NCBI GenBank assembly: GCA_000433175.1
Contig: HF986728.1
Coordinates: 44,405-60,798 of the forward strand
Direction: 5' to 3'
Length of the DNA: 16,394 nt
Source: Prevotella sp. CAG:1058
GTDB taxonomy: Bacteria > Bacteroidota > Bacteroidia > Bacteroidales > Bacteroidaceae
Every line of letters starts with the position of its first letter. Within the stretch, counting starts at the first letter, position 1. Below the pieces are notes generated by a model. That model did not search any database. It worked only from the letters and a program-made list of their open reading frames with translations, and was not told where the DNA came from. This document shows, piece after piece, positions 7,013-14,114 of this stretch. Both the position numbers and the translations under genes were made by a program.

Positions 7013-7582
7013 ATGCCCGGAAAAGTAATAATATTCTCTGCCCCGAGCGGCAGCGGCAAAAGCACGATAATAGGCCGCCTGATGTCGCACAAGGAGCTTA
7101 ACATGGCCTTCAGCGTATCATGCACGAGCCGCCTGCCGCGCGGCACCGAGCGCCACGGCGTAGAATACTTCTTCCTCACGCCCGACGAGTTCCGACGGAA
7201 GATAGCCGGCGGAGAGTTCCTCGAATACGAGGAGGTGTACAAGGACCGCTATTACGGCACGCTGAAAAGCCAGGTGGAGAGCCAGCTCGAGAGGGGCGAC
7301 AACGTAGTGCTCGACGTCGATGTCAAGGGCGGATGCAACATAAAGGAGTTTTACGGCAGCCGCGCACTGAGCATCTTCATACAGCCCCCTTCGATAGACG
7401 AGCTGCGAAGCAGGCTCGAGGGACGCGGCACAGACGCCCCGGCCGTGATTGAAGACCGCCTGGCGCGCGCCTCGTTCGAGCTGGATTTCGCCCCGCGCTT
7501 CGACAAAGTGATAGTCAACGACGACCTCGACCACGCCGTCGGCGAAGCGCTCAAGGCAATAAGGGACTTCATTGGCGCCTGA
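7013..7582 (+). CDS. gmk: Guanylate kinase
   Basis: It phosphorylates GMP (and dGMP) to GDP with ATP, in the cytosol, for nucleic acid and (p)ppGpp precursor pools. The protein is 189 residues, at the short end of the family. The P-loop APSGSGKST is at residues 10-18 of MPGKVIIFSAPSGSGKST. The GMP-binding region follows: SVSCTSRLPRGTERHGVEYFF has the family's S-x-TTR-x-PR-x-GE pattern with small variations (SCTSRLPRGTERHG). Then come EFLEYEEVYKDRYYGT and VVLDVDVKGG. The ATG at 7013 places the P-loop correctly; the upstream in-frame extension overlaps the hairpin and is not used. It lies between yicC and nadD, 35 bases before the latter. Isoleucine is coded ATA in 10 of 13 cases. Confidence 0.96.
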   Translation: MPGKVIIFSAPSGSGKSTIIGRLMSHKELNMAFSVSCTSRLPRGTERHGVEYFFLTPDEFRRKIAGGEFLEYEEVYKDRYYGTLKSQVESQLERGDNVVLDVDVKGGCNIKEFYGSRALSIFIQPPSIDELRSRLEGRGTDAPAVIEDRLARASFELDFAPRFDKVIVNDDLDHAVGEALKAIRDFIGA

Positions 7583-7617
7583 ACACGCGCAAAACCACAC
7601 ACTTAACAGCAACAGCC

Positions 7618-8199
7618 ATGACCACGACAGGTATCTTCGGAGGTTCGTTCAACCCAGTACACAACGGGCACATAGAGCTTGCAAGAAGGCTGCTCGGCCT
7701 TGCCGGGCTCGACGAGATATGGTTTGTCGTATCCCCGCAAAACCCCTTCAAGCGCAACGAGCGGCTGCTCGACGACTGCCTGCGCCTCGAGATGGTGCGC
7801 CTGGCACTAAAGGACGAGCCGCGCATGGCGCCCTCCGACTACGAGTTCCGCATGCCCCGGCCGTCATACATGTGGCACACGTTGCAGTCCATGTCGGCCG
7901 ACTATCCCGGACGGCGGTTCACTCTGCTCATAGGAGCCGACAACTGGGACCGCTTCGGCGAATGGTACGCCGCCGGCGAGATACTCGCCCGTTACCCAAT
8001 AGTGGTCTACCCACGCGAAGGCACGCCAGTGGACGCCACGTCGATGCCCGCCGGAGTGACACTTGCCGACACCGGCCTGATACCCGGCAGCAGCACGGAA
8101 GTGCGCCGCCGCATAGCCGCAGGCGAACCCATTGACGGCCTCGTACCCCACGCCGTGGCAAGATTCATAAGCGCCAACAACCTTTACGCATGGCAGTAA
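7618..8199 (+). CDS. nadD: Nicotinate-nucleotide adenylyltransferase NadD
   Basis: It adenylates nicotinate mononucleotide to nicotinic acid adenine dinucleotide, the penultimate step of NAD synthesis, in the cytosol. The protein is 193 residues, normal for the family. The nucleotidyltransferase signature GIFGGSFNPVHNGH is at residues 5-18 with H15 and H18. NPFK at 42-45 and IGADN at 105-109 are conserved, and the C-terminal motif PGSSTEVRRR at about 156-165 corresponds to the family ISSTxIR. The start is ATG at 7618 (MTTTGIFGG). It is the last gene of yicC-gmk-nadD, and two strong hairpins follow it from 8245. Eight of its ten isoleucines use ATA. Confidence 0.96.
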   Translation: MTTTGIFGGSFNPVHNGHIELARRLLGLAGLDEIWFVVSPQNPFKRNERLLDDCLRLEMVRLALKDEPRMAPSDYEFRMPRPSYMWHTLQSMSADYPGRRFTLLIGADNWDRFGEWYAAGEILARYPIVVYPREGTPVDATSMPAGVTLADTGLIPGSSTEVRRRIAAGEPIDGLVPHAVARFISANNLYAWQ

Positions 8200-8244
8200 G
8201 CCGTCATAGTGTGTAACATATTGGTATCCAACAACTTGCAATAT

Positions 8245-8276
8245 GCCGTGTTTTGCGATGCAAAACACGGCCTTTT
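8245..8276 (+). terminator. Terminator of the yicC-gmk-nadD operon
   Basis: GCCGTGTTTTGC (8245-8256) and GCAAAACACGGC (8260-8271) are perfect 12-base inverted repeats around the loop GAT, and C plus TTTT follow (8272-8276). It lies 45 bases after the nadD stop, so an intrinsic terminator is the simplest reading. The T-run is short. Confidence 0.7.
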
Positions 8277-8277
8277 A

Positions 8278-8304
8278 GCATGCAAAAGGATGCCTTTTGC
8301 ATGC
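8278..8304. repeat. Second perfect 12-bp hairpin, tandem with the terminator
   Basis: GCATGCAAAAGG (8278-8289) and CCTTTTGCATGC (8293-8304) form a perfect 12-bp stem with loop ATG. It starts one base after the T-run of the first hairpin. Both share the core TGCAAAA. The CCTTTT tail of the first (8271-8276) could also pair with AAAAGG (8284-8289), giving alternative folds. It may be a repetitive extragenic palindrome; genome copies were not checked. Confidence 0.65.
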
Positions 8305-8389
8305 CGAAACATGGTCTATTGCAAAACCTCCGCCTGCCCGTGCGCCAACGCCACGCCGCACGCCAAACAGCACTTTTCCACATTTATTC

Positions 8390-8420
8390 ATTGTAAATAA
8401 GATAAAAAGATGTATTTTTG
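8390..8420 (+). promoter_or_regulatory. Bacteroidetes promoter of the envelope gene cluster
   Basis: The -7 box TATTTTTG at 8413-8420 matches TAnnTTTG exactly. ATTG at 8390-8393 is a three-of-four match to the -33 TTTG, with a 19-base spacer, inside the known 19-21 range. The region is AT-rich. Transcription would start near 8427, about 90 bases before the first gene, leaving a structured leader. Confidence 0.7.
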
Positions 8421-8441
8421 CCGAAAATAAGCGACATTCAG

Positions 8442-8476
8442 GCAATATGGACAACGTACGGATTGTGTCATATTGC
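8442..8476 (+). promoter_or_regulatory. Leader hairpin upstream of the EptA-like gene
   Basis: GCAATATG (8442-8449) pairs perfectly with CATATTGC (8469-8476). After a one-base G bulge, ACA (8451-8453) pairs with TGT (8466-8468), closing a 12-base loop that contains CGTACG. It lies about 15 bases after the predicted transcription start and 41 before the ATG. It could act as an RNA stem in the leader or as a protein-binding dyad. Confidence 0.45.
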
Positions 8477-8517
8477 ATGTGATTTTGCGTTATTTTAATA
8501 AAAACCAAGCATCAATA

Positions 8518-10356
8518 ATGAAATTCATGGACATAATAAGGCGTGCGTTGGCGGCCGTGCTCAAGCCGTTCAGGGACTATGGGGCGTTTGCCGTCTTCAT
8601 GTACATACTGGGCCTGGTGGCCATATACGCTGTGGTGCCCGCCAAGCGCGGCCACCACGCCTATGCACTGGCGCCCGAGGAGCTGCTGGTCGACGTGTGC
8701 CTGCTCACGCTCCTGCTGTGGCTCATACCACGCAAGGTGGGCCTGTGGGTGAAGCGCGTCATGTACGTTGCGGCATACGCCGTGGCGCTCGTCGACGTGT
8801 ACTGTTTCGTCAAGTTCGACACCACGATAACGCCTACCATGCTGCTGCTCGTGGGCGAGACCAACAGCGACGAGGCGTCGGAATTCATCGAGTCATACCT
8901 CTCGCCCGACATAATATTCAGCCGGGTGGGCTGGGTGCTGCTGGTTCTGCTGGCACACGTGGCGTGGACCATCATGCTAACGCGCGCCGGTAAGCTGCGT
9001 GCATGGATATCGGCCAAGGCCAGGCGCTTTACTGACTCTTACGCCGGCATGGGCGACAAGTTGCAGCCGTGGCTAGGCGGGGCGCTCGTTGCCGTATTCG
9101 CATACAGCCTCGTCACGGGCTGGAACAACAAGGCGGCTTACGTGCGGCTGATGTCTTACGACAACATCGGCAGCGTGGAGCACGAGCTTACGCGCAAGGA
9201 CTGCGCCGTGATGTTCCACCCCGTCTACCGCCTCGCTTTCAGCATATACGCCAACGAGCTTACCGCCAAGCAGGTAAGGAAGCTCGTCGACAACATAGAC
9301 AAGGCACGGGTGGACAGCTGCTCGTACCGCAGCAAGAACATAGTGCTTATAATAGGCGAAAGCTACAACCGCCACCATGCCAGCCTCTACGGCTACGGCA
9401 TGCCCACGACGCCGCGCCAGGAGGACAGGGCCAAGCGCGGACGGCTCGTGCCTTTCACCGACGTGGTGGCACCGTGGAACCTTACGAGCTTCGTGTTCAA
9501 ATACCTGTTCTCGCTCTACACCGTGGGCGACAAGGGCGAATGGTGCGACTATCCGCTCTTCCCCGAACTGTTCCGCAAGGCCGGTTACCATGTGACGTTC
9601 CTCACAAACCAGTTCCTGCCGCAGGCCAAGGAGGCGGTATACGACTTCAGCGGAGGCTTCTTCCTCAACAATCCGGAGCTTAGCGAGGCCATGTTCGACA
9701 CGCGCAACAAGCACCTCTACCGCTTCGACGGCAACCTGCTGGCCGCATACGACAAGCTGGAAAAGGAGAACAAGGAGAACAACCTCATAATTTTCCACCT
9801 GAAAGGGCAGCACGTAGACTACCGCACACGCTTCCCGCGCGACCGCGCACACTTCACACCTGACGACTACGAGCGCCCCGACCTCAAGAAAAAAGAGCTG
9901 CGCATACTGGCCGACTATGACAACGCCATACTCTACAACGACTCCATCGTTGACCAGATAATAAAGCGCTTCGAGGACGAGGAGGCCGTGGTGGTGTACG
10001 TGCCCGACCACGGCGAGGAGTGCTACGGCGAAGGCGTACACTTCTACGGGCGCATGCACTCGACTGAAATAACCGCCCGACTGGCGCGCGAAGAGTTCGA
10101 CATACCGTTCTGGATATGGTGTTCGCACGAGTACATAGTCAAGAATCCCGACGTATACGGCAACATACTGAAGGCGCGCGACCGTCGGTACATGACCGAC
10201 GCGCTGCCCCACCTGCTGCTGTACCTTGGCGGCATAAGCTCGCCCGACTACCGCGACGACCTGAACGTGCTAAGTCCCGGCTACAACGAAAAGCGCCCGC
10301 GAATACTCAAGAACACCACGGACTACGACAAGCTGGACTTCTCCGGCGAGGATTAA
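8518..10356 (+). CDS. EptA/MCR-like phosphoethanolamine-type transferase (membrane, alkaline phosphatase fold)
   Basis: This family moves phosphoethanolamine (or a similar head group) from a phospholipid onto lipid A or other surface glycans, at the periplasmic face. From ATG at 8518 (MKFMDIIRRA) it has 612 residues; a TTG at 8473 is rejected because it lies in the leader hairpin. Hydrophobic segments lie near residues 23-40, 56-70, 80-97, 135-153 and 186-201. The sulfatase-like periplasmic domain runs from about 270 to 590. By motif comparison with MCR-1 and EptA, E281 in NIVLIIGES is the metal ligand, T323 in APWNLTSF is the likely nucleophile, D497-H498 in VPDHGEE are ligands, and H508 (EGVHFYG) and H432 (KGQH) are likely active-site histidines. 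The cysteines flanking the nucleophile in MCR-1 are absent. It leads the envelope cluster. The donor group is not certain. Confidence 0.85.
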   Translation: MKFMDIIRRALAAVLKPFRDYGAFAVFMYILGLVAIYAVVPAKRGHHAYALAPEELLVDVCLLTLLLWLIPRKVGLWVKRVMYVAAYAVALVDVYCFVKFDTTITPTMLLLVGETNSDEASEFIESYLSPDIIFSRVGWVLLVLLAHVAWTIMLTRAGKLRAWISAKARRFTDSYAGMGDKLQPWLGGALVAVFAYSLVTGWNNKAAYVRLMSYDNIGSVEHELTRKDCAVMFHPVYRLAFSIYANELTAKQVRKLVDNIDKARVDSCSYRSKNIVLIIGESYNRHHASLYGYGMPTTPRQEDRAKRGRLVPFTDVVAPWNLTSFVFKYLFSLYTVGDKGEWCDYPLFPELFRKAGYHVTFLTNQFLPQAKEAVYDFSGGFFLNNPELSEAMFDTRNKHLYRFDGNLLAAYDKLEKENKENNLIIFHLKGQHVDYRTRFPRDRAHFTPDDYERPDLKKKELRILADYDNAILYNDSIVDQIIKRFEDEEAVVVYVPDHGEECYGEGVHFYGRMHSTEITARLAREEFDIPFWIWCSHEYIVKNPDVYGNILKARDRRYMTDALPHLLLYLGGISSPDYRDDLNVLSPGYNEKRPRILKNTTDYDKLDFSGED

Positions 10357-10395
10357 GCAAGCCGCACGGCGTAAGTAACAACAAAACACAGCCAA

Positions 10396-11460
10396 ATGAA
10401 AAATTCACTTCTCACGCTAGCCGAGTCTAAAGTCCTAAGAGGCATAGCAATACTCGGAATAATGCTGCACAACTACTGCCACTTCCTCGGTTTCGCCGTA
10501 AAGGAAAACGAGTACACATTCAACGTGGCAAAGCCCATGCAGCTGCTCGACAGGCTCATGTCGCCTGACAGCTACCTGTTCGTACACGTGCTGTCGTTCT
10601 TCGGCCATTACGGCGTGCCGGTGTTCCTCTTTATAAGCGGCTTCGGCCTCGTGGCAAAGTACGAGCAGCAGAGCAACGTGCCGAGGGTGGGCGCGCTGTC
10701 GTTCACCGGCTACCACTACATGAAGCTGCTGCGCCTCATGTTCCTTGGCTACATAGCCTTCGCCGTGGTGAGCTACCTGCACCCGCACGGATACCACGGC
10801 TACACGGTGGGCAGGGTCGTCGCCCAGCTGCTCATGTACATCAACATCATGCCCGACCCCGACCACATCATCAAGCCCGGCCCGTACTGGTTCTTCGGAC
10901 TGATGATACAGCTTTACATCGTCTACCGCCTCTTCGTCTACCGCAGGCCGTCGCTCTACGCCGTCGCACTCATCGTCGCCTGCTGGCTGGCGCAGGCCGT
11001 ATTCACGCCCGCCAACGACCCGGGAGGCGAGATACTCAACCGCATACGCTATAATTTCATAGGCGGCATGCTGCCGTTCGGCGCCGGCGTGCTCTATGCA
11101 CGCTACGGCAGGGAGCTTTCCTCGTGGGCTTACGCCGCCATAGCCGCCGTTTCAGCCGTCGTCGTTTTCGCCGGCAGCTTCAACTTCCAGGCGTGGCTGT
11201 GGGTGCCGCTGTTCATCGTTACGGGCGCCGTAGCCACCGTAAAGCTTATACCTGAGAAAGCCCTCGCACCATGCGTGTGGTTCGGAGCCATATCGTCGGC
11301 ACTGTTCGTGGTCCATCCGATAACGCGCGAGATAATAATAAAGATGTCGTACCGCGGCCAGGTCTACACCGGGCTGATAGTCTACATCATAGCTTCCATC
11401 CTGCTCGCATGGGTCTTCAAGCTCGCGTTCAGATACATACCAAAACCTAAACTGCACTGA
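10396..11460 (+). CDS. Acyltransferase-3 family membrane protein (first of two)
   Basis: Acyltransferase-3 proteins add acyl groups, often O-acetyl, to surface sugars and lipids, using cytosolic acyl-CoA and a bundle of about ten membrane helices. The protein is 354 residues. The N-terminal motif is KVLRGIAILGIMLHNYCHF, with R15 and H25. The usual family spacing is R-x10-H; here it is nine residues. FFGHYGVPVFLFISGFGL at about residues 69-86 is the second conserved block, and SSALFVVHPITREI near 302-315 is the C-terminal conserved block. There is no extra periplasmic SGNH domain. It starts 39 bases after the EptA-like gene, and its TGA stop overlaps the next ATG by one base (TGATG), so the two are probably translationally coupled. 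Substrate unknown; O-acetylation of an envelope glycan is inferred. Confidence 0.88.
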   Translation: MKNSLLTLAESKVLRGIAILGIMLHNYCHFLGFAVKENEYTFNVAKPMQLLDRLMSPDSYLFVHVLSFFGHYGVPVFLFISGFGLVAKYEQQSNVPRVGALSFTGYHYMKLLRLMFLGYIAFAVVSYLHPHGYHGYTVGRVVAQLLMYINIMPDPDHIIKPGPYWFFGLMIQLYIVYRLFVYRRPSLYAVALIVACWLAQAVFTPANDPGGEILNRIRYNFIGGMLPFGAGVLYARYGRELSSWAYAAIAAVSAVVVFAGSFNFQAWLWVPLFIVTGAVATVKLIPEKALAPCVWFGAISSALFVVHPITREIIIKMSYRGQVYTGLIVYIIASILLAWVFKLAFRYIPKPKLH

Positions 11461-12473
11461 TGAAACGACCAATAGAACTATCCGGAATAAGCCGCTACCG
11501 TGGCGAACTGATGGGACTGGCCATGCTCTTCGTCATGTTCTTCCACGTGTGGATGCCCAAGAGCAACGCCCTCTACGGCCTTGTGCGCTGCGGCAACGTC
11601 GGCGTGGACATGTTCCTGTTCCTCAGCGGCATAGGGCTCTGGTACTCGTGGACGAAGGACCCCTCGCCCGTCCGTTTCTTCAAGAAGCGCTACCTGCGCG
11701 TATATCCGGCGTGGCTGGTCATCGCCTGCCTGTTCTACATACCCAACTACCTCAACACTCCGGGCGGAGGCTACAGCCCGGACATACCCAACCTTATAGC
11801 CAACATACTGATAGGTTGGAGCTTCTGGCGCATAGACGACCTCACGTTCTGGTTCATTCCGTCGATAATGATGCTCTACACAATAGCCCCGGCCTACATG
11901 AACCTGATACGGCGAAGCCCGTCCTACCGCTGGCTGGCCGCCCTTTCAATGCTCCTTGCGGTAATGGTGCAGTATTATCCGCCCGTACACCAGGCCGTGG
12001 GACACCTCGAAATATTCTTCAGTCGCATACCTATATTCCTCATCGGACTTAATTGCGGCCAGATGGTAAAGGAGAAACGGACAATCGAAAGGTCGTCAAT
12101 CTGGCTCATATTGCTCACGTTCGTGATGAGCCTTGCCATGTGCATAGAGTTCGAGGAGTCGTGGCGCGGACGCTTTCCGCTGTTCCTCGAGCGCATGGTA
12201 TACATTCCGCTGACTATCTCGGGCATCCTGCTATTCGCCGAACTGTTCCGCCATACGCCGCAACGGGTGCTGCGCGTGCTGGCATTCATAGGCACGATAA
12301 GCCTTGAAATGTACCTCATCCACATACAGTTCGTGCTTAAAAACATAACGCAATACCGTCTCGGCTACCTTTTGACGGCGCTCGCAATGATAGCAATCTC
12401 GACCGTTCTGGCGTGGATTTTGCACAAAATAATCGACAAGGCAACGGCTCCGCTCACAAAGAAGAAGGGGTGA
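11460..12473 (+). CDS. Acyltransferase-3 family membrane protein (second of two)
   Basis: This 337-residue multi-pass protein is of the same superfamily as its upstream neighbour but is clearly diverged from it. Conserved blocks are RYRGELMGLAMLFVMFFHVW (residues 12-31, with H29) and GNVGVDMFLFLSGIGLWYSW at about 46-65. FFKKRYLRVYPAWLV follows near 74-88, and ISLEMYLIHIQFVLKNI lies near 281-297. The arginine normally 11 residues before the histidine is not there; R14 lies 15 before it, as in the subgroup found in polysaccharide loci. About ten hydrophobic segments are visible. It ends in a basic tail (TKKKG). Its ATG overlaps the previous stop by one base. The likely role is acylation of the same surface product or of an intermediate. 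The substrate is unknown. Confidence 0.88.
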   Translation: MKRPIELSGISRYRGELMGLAMLFVMFFHVWMPKSNALYGLVRCGNVGVDMFLFLSGIGLWYSWTKDPSPVRFFKKRYLRVYPAWLVIACLFYIPNYLNTPGGGYSPDIPNLIANILIGWSFWRIDDLTFWFIPSIMMLYTIAPAYMNLIRRSPSYRWLAALSMLLAVMVQYYPPVHQAVGHLEIFFSRIPIFLIGLNCGQMVKEKRTIERSSIWLILLTFVMSLAMCIEFEESWRGRFPLFLERMVYIPLTISGILLFAELFRHTPQRVLRVLAFIGTISLEMYLIHIQFVLKNITQYRLGYLLTALAMIAISTVLAWILHKIIDKATAPLTKKKG

Positions 12474-12493
12474 CAGCGCGCAAAGTCAGGCAT

Positions 12494-12520
12494 GTGGCAC
12501 GGCAAACGGCGGCTTGCCAC
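12494..12520. repeat. Inverted repeat ahead of the UbiA-like gene
   Basis: GTGGCA (12494-12499) pairs with TGCCAC (12515-12520). A competing stem GGCAA/TTGCC lies within the same 27 bases. It sits in the 67-base gap between the second acyltransferase and the prenyltransferase, with no T-run after it. It could tune RNA stability or coupling. Confidence 0.35.
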
Positions 12521-12540
12521 CCGAAGCAACTCTAACTACA

Positions 12541-13434
12541 ATGTCTTATATGAACAACATACTAAAACTAATACGCCCGCACCAGTGGCTCAAAAACGTG
12601 TTCGTGCTGATACCGATGTTCTTCGGCGGCAGCCTGCTCGACCCCGAAGACATACGCGCTTCGCTGCTTACGTTCCTGGCATACAGCTTCGTGGCGTCGT
12701 CGGTCTACTGCTTCAACGACATCAACGACGTCGAAGCCGACCGCCGACACCCCGTAAAATGCAAGCGTCCGCTTGCCTCCGGCGCGGTAAGTATGGGCAC
12801 GGCGTGGATGCTGATGGCGCTGATGTTCGTCCTGGCAGCCTTGATGACGGCCCTGTTAGGCGACCGCGGACACATACTGAAGGTAGGCGGCGTGCTACTG
12901 TTTTACTACATACTGAACATCTGCTACTGTGCAAAGCTGAAGCAATACGCCATCGTCGACGTCTGCATAGTGGCCTTCGGCTTCGTGCTGAGGGTGCTCG
13001 CCGGCGGCTTCGCCACCGACATAACGCTGAGCAAATGGCTGGTACTGATGACGTTCCTGCTTACGCTCTTCCTCTCGTTCGCCAAGCGCCGCGACGACGT
13101 ACTGCGCATGAACGAGACCGGAGAGCCGCCCCGCAAGAACACGATACGCTACAACCTGACGTTCATTAACCAGGCCATTACCATAACGGCTTCGGTCACT
13201 TTAGTGTGCTACATCATGTACACTGTGTCGCCGGAGGTCGTGGCGCGCCTCGGTTCCGACCTGCTTTACCTCACTTCGGTGTTCGTACTGCTCGGCCTTT
13301 TGCGCTACATGCAGATTACAGTGGTTGACAAGAAGAGCGGCGACCCCACAAAGATAATGCTGCGCGACAGGTTCACACAGCTCGTTGTAGTGCTGTGGGC
13401 GCTGACATTCCTGATACTTATATACATCAAATGA
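12541..13434 (+). CDS. UbiA-family prenyltransferase, decaprenyl-phosphate phosphoribosyltransferase-like
   Basis: The closest known relatives by eye are DPPR synthases (mycobacterial Rv3806c), which join PRPP to decaprenyl phosphate and give decaprenylphosphoryl-5-phosphoribose at the membrane. The protein is 297 residues from ATG at 12541 (MSYMNNILKLIRPHQWLKN); an in-frame TTG at 12514 falls in a hairpin and is rejected. The first Asp motif is N59-D60-x2-D63-x3-D67 followed by HPVKCKRPLASG (70-81), the HPxKxxRPxAxG pattern of this subfamily. The second is KQYAIVDVCIVAFGFVLR (134-151) then AGGFATDITLSKW, again as in DPPR synthases rather than in quinone or haem enzymes. AKRRDD (181-186) marks the basic phosphate-binding end. 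About eight or nine membrane helices are visible. A HAD phosphatase gene follows directly, consistent with removal of the 5-phosphate. Subfamily call is good, in vivo sugar inferred. Confidence 0.85.
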   Translation: MSYMNNILKLIRPHQWLKNVFVLIPMFFGGSLLDPEDIRASLLTFLAYSFVASSVYCFNDINDVEADRRHPVKCKRPLASGAVSMGTAWMLMALMFVLAALMTALLGDRGHILKVGGVLLFYYILNICYCAKLKQYAIVDVCIVAFGFVLRVLAGGFATDITLSKWLVLMTFLLTLFLSFAKRRDDVLRMNETGEPPRKNTIRYNLTFINQAITITASVTLVCYIMYTVSPEVVARLGSDLLYLTSVFVLLGLLRYMQITVVDKKSGDPTKIMLRDRFTQLVVVLWALTFLILIYIK

Positions 13435-13493
13435 CAGGCATACGGCGTGACAAGCGGCTGCCTGCACGGACAAGACAACAAGGAACAAGAACG

Positions 13494-14114
13494 ATGAACG
13501 ACATTGACACAAGCAAATATCCGTTGGGAAAGATATACGCCTTCGACTTCGACGGCACGCTTACACGCAGCGACTCGCTTATCGAATTCATACGTTTCGC
13601 CAAGGGCGACAAGGACTTTGCGCTGTGCTTCCTGCGCTACCTGCCGCTGCTGTTGCTGATGAAGATAGGCTTGTACCCCAACTGGAAGGCCAAGCAAAAG
13701 GTTTTCTCATACTGCTTCAAGGGCATGAAGGAAGACGACTTCAACACCGTCTGCGCACGCTTCGCAGGCAAAAAAGCCGGCATGATGCGGCCAAAAGGAA
13801 TGGAAAAGCTACGCGATGTGCTGGCCGAAGGCGGCAAGGCGATAATAATAAGCGCAAGCGTGAACAACTGGGTGGAGCCGTTTTTCTACGACATGCCCGA
13901 CGTTTACGTGATCGGAACCATGGTTGAGGTGCGCAACGGCGTGCTAACCGGCCGCTTCCTTACCAAGAACTGCTACGGCGAGGAGAAGGTAAAAAGGCTC
14001 TTGCAGCTCTATCCCGAGCGCACAGAATACTGGCTGACGGCCTACGGCGACAGCCGCGGTGACACGGAACTGCTCGACTTCGCCAACGAAAGCTACTACA
14101 AACCATTCAGATAA
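13494..14114 (+). CDS. HAD-IB family phosphatase, likely partner of the UbiA-like enzyme
   Basis: This is a soluble haloacid dehalogenase-type phosphatase of 206 residues. Motif I is YAFDFDGTLT (15-24) with nucleophile D18 and acid D20. Motif II is Ser120 in IIISAS, motif III is probably K165 (GEEKVKRL), and motif IV is YGDSRGDTELL (184-194) with D186 and D190. A helical cap lies between about 30 and 95 and has a hydrophobic stretch (FLRYLPLLLLMKIGL). Its position after the UbiA-like gene suggests that it dephosphorylates polyprenyl-phosphoryl-5-phosphoribose. HAD and UbiA domains are known fused in some bacteria, which supports the pairing. An in-frame ATG at 13431 overlaps the UbiA-like stop (ATGA) and would add 21 mostly basic residues; I prefer 13494, which has an A-rich upstream region and gives a normal N-terminus. 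Confidence 0.86.
   Translation: MNDIDTSKYPLGKIYAFDFDGTLTRSDSLIEFIRFAKGDKDFALCFLRYLPLLLLMKIGLYPNWKAKQKVFSYCFKGMKEDDFNTVCARFAGKKAGMMRPKGMEKLRDVLAEGGKAIIISASVNNWVEPFFYDMPDVYVIGTMVEVRNGVLTGRFLTKNCYGEEKVKRLLQLYPERTEYWLTAYGDSRGDTELLDFANESYYKPFR

Larger units (their letters stand above)
8200..8517. other. 318-base intergenic region: operon end, paired hairpins, promoter and leader
   Basis: No gene is supported here; short open frames on both strands show no family resemblance and overlap the hairpins. In order it holds an inverted pair CATATTG (8217-8223) and CAATATG (8239-8245), two perfect 12-bp hairpins (8245-8271 and 8278-8304), and a GC-rich stretch with repeated CGCC (about 8330-8375). It continues with an AT-rich promoter (8390-8420) and a transcribed leader with another CAATATG/CATATTG hairpin (8442-8476). 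CATATTG or its complement thus occurs four times within 260 bases. Confidence 0.6.

Noticed and set aside
7572..8135. 187-codon plus-strand frame overlapping nadD
   Set aside because: It is an Arg/His/Pro-rich shifted reading of nadD codons; nadD itself has all its signatures.
8217..8449. Miniature inverted-repeat transposon with CATATTG ends
   Set aside because: The matching ends are only 7 bases and I see no clear target duplication, so an element is not supported without other copies.
8275..8508. Short open frames in the 8200-8517 gap, both strands
   Set aside because: They run through perfect hairpins and the promoter, lack any known motif, and are explained by chance.
8473..8517. TTG start extending the EptA-like protein by 15 residues
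   Set aside because: It lies inside the leader hairpin arm; the ATG at 8518 gives a normal N-terminus before the first membrane segment.
9073..10212. 379-codon minus-strand open frame opposite the EptA-like gene
   Set aside because: It is a shadow of a gene with intact catalytic motifs on the plus strand and has no promoter or partner on the minus strand.
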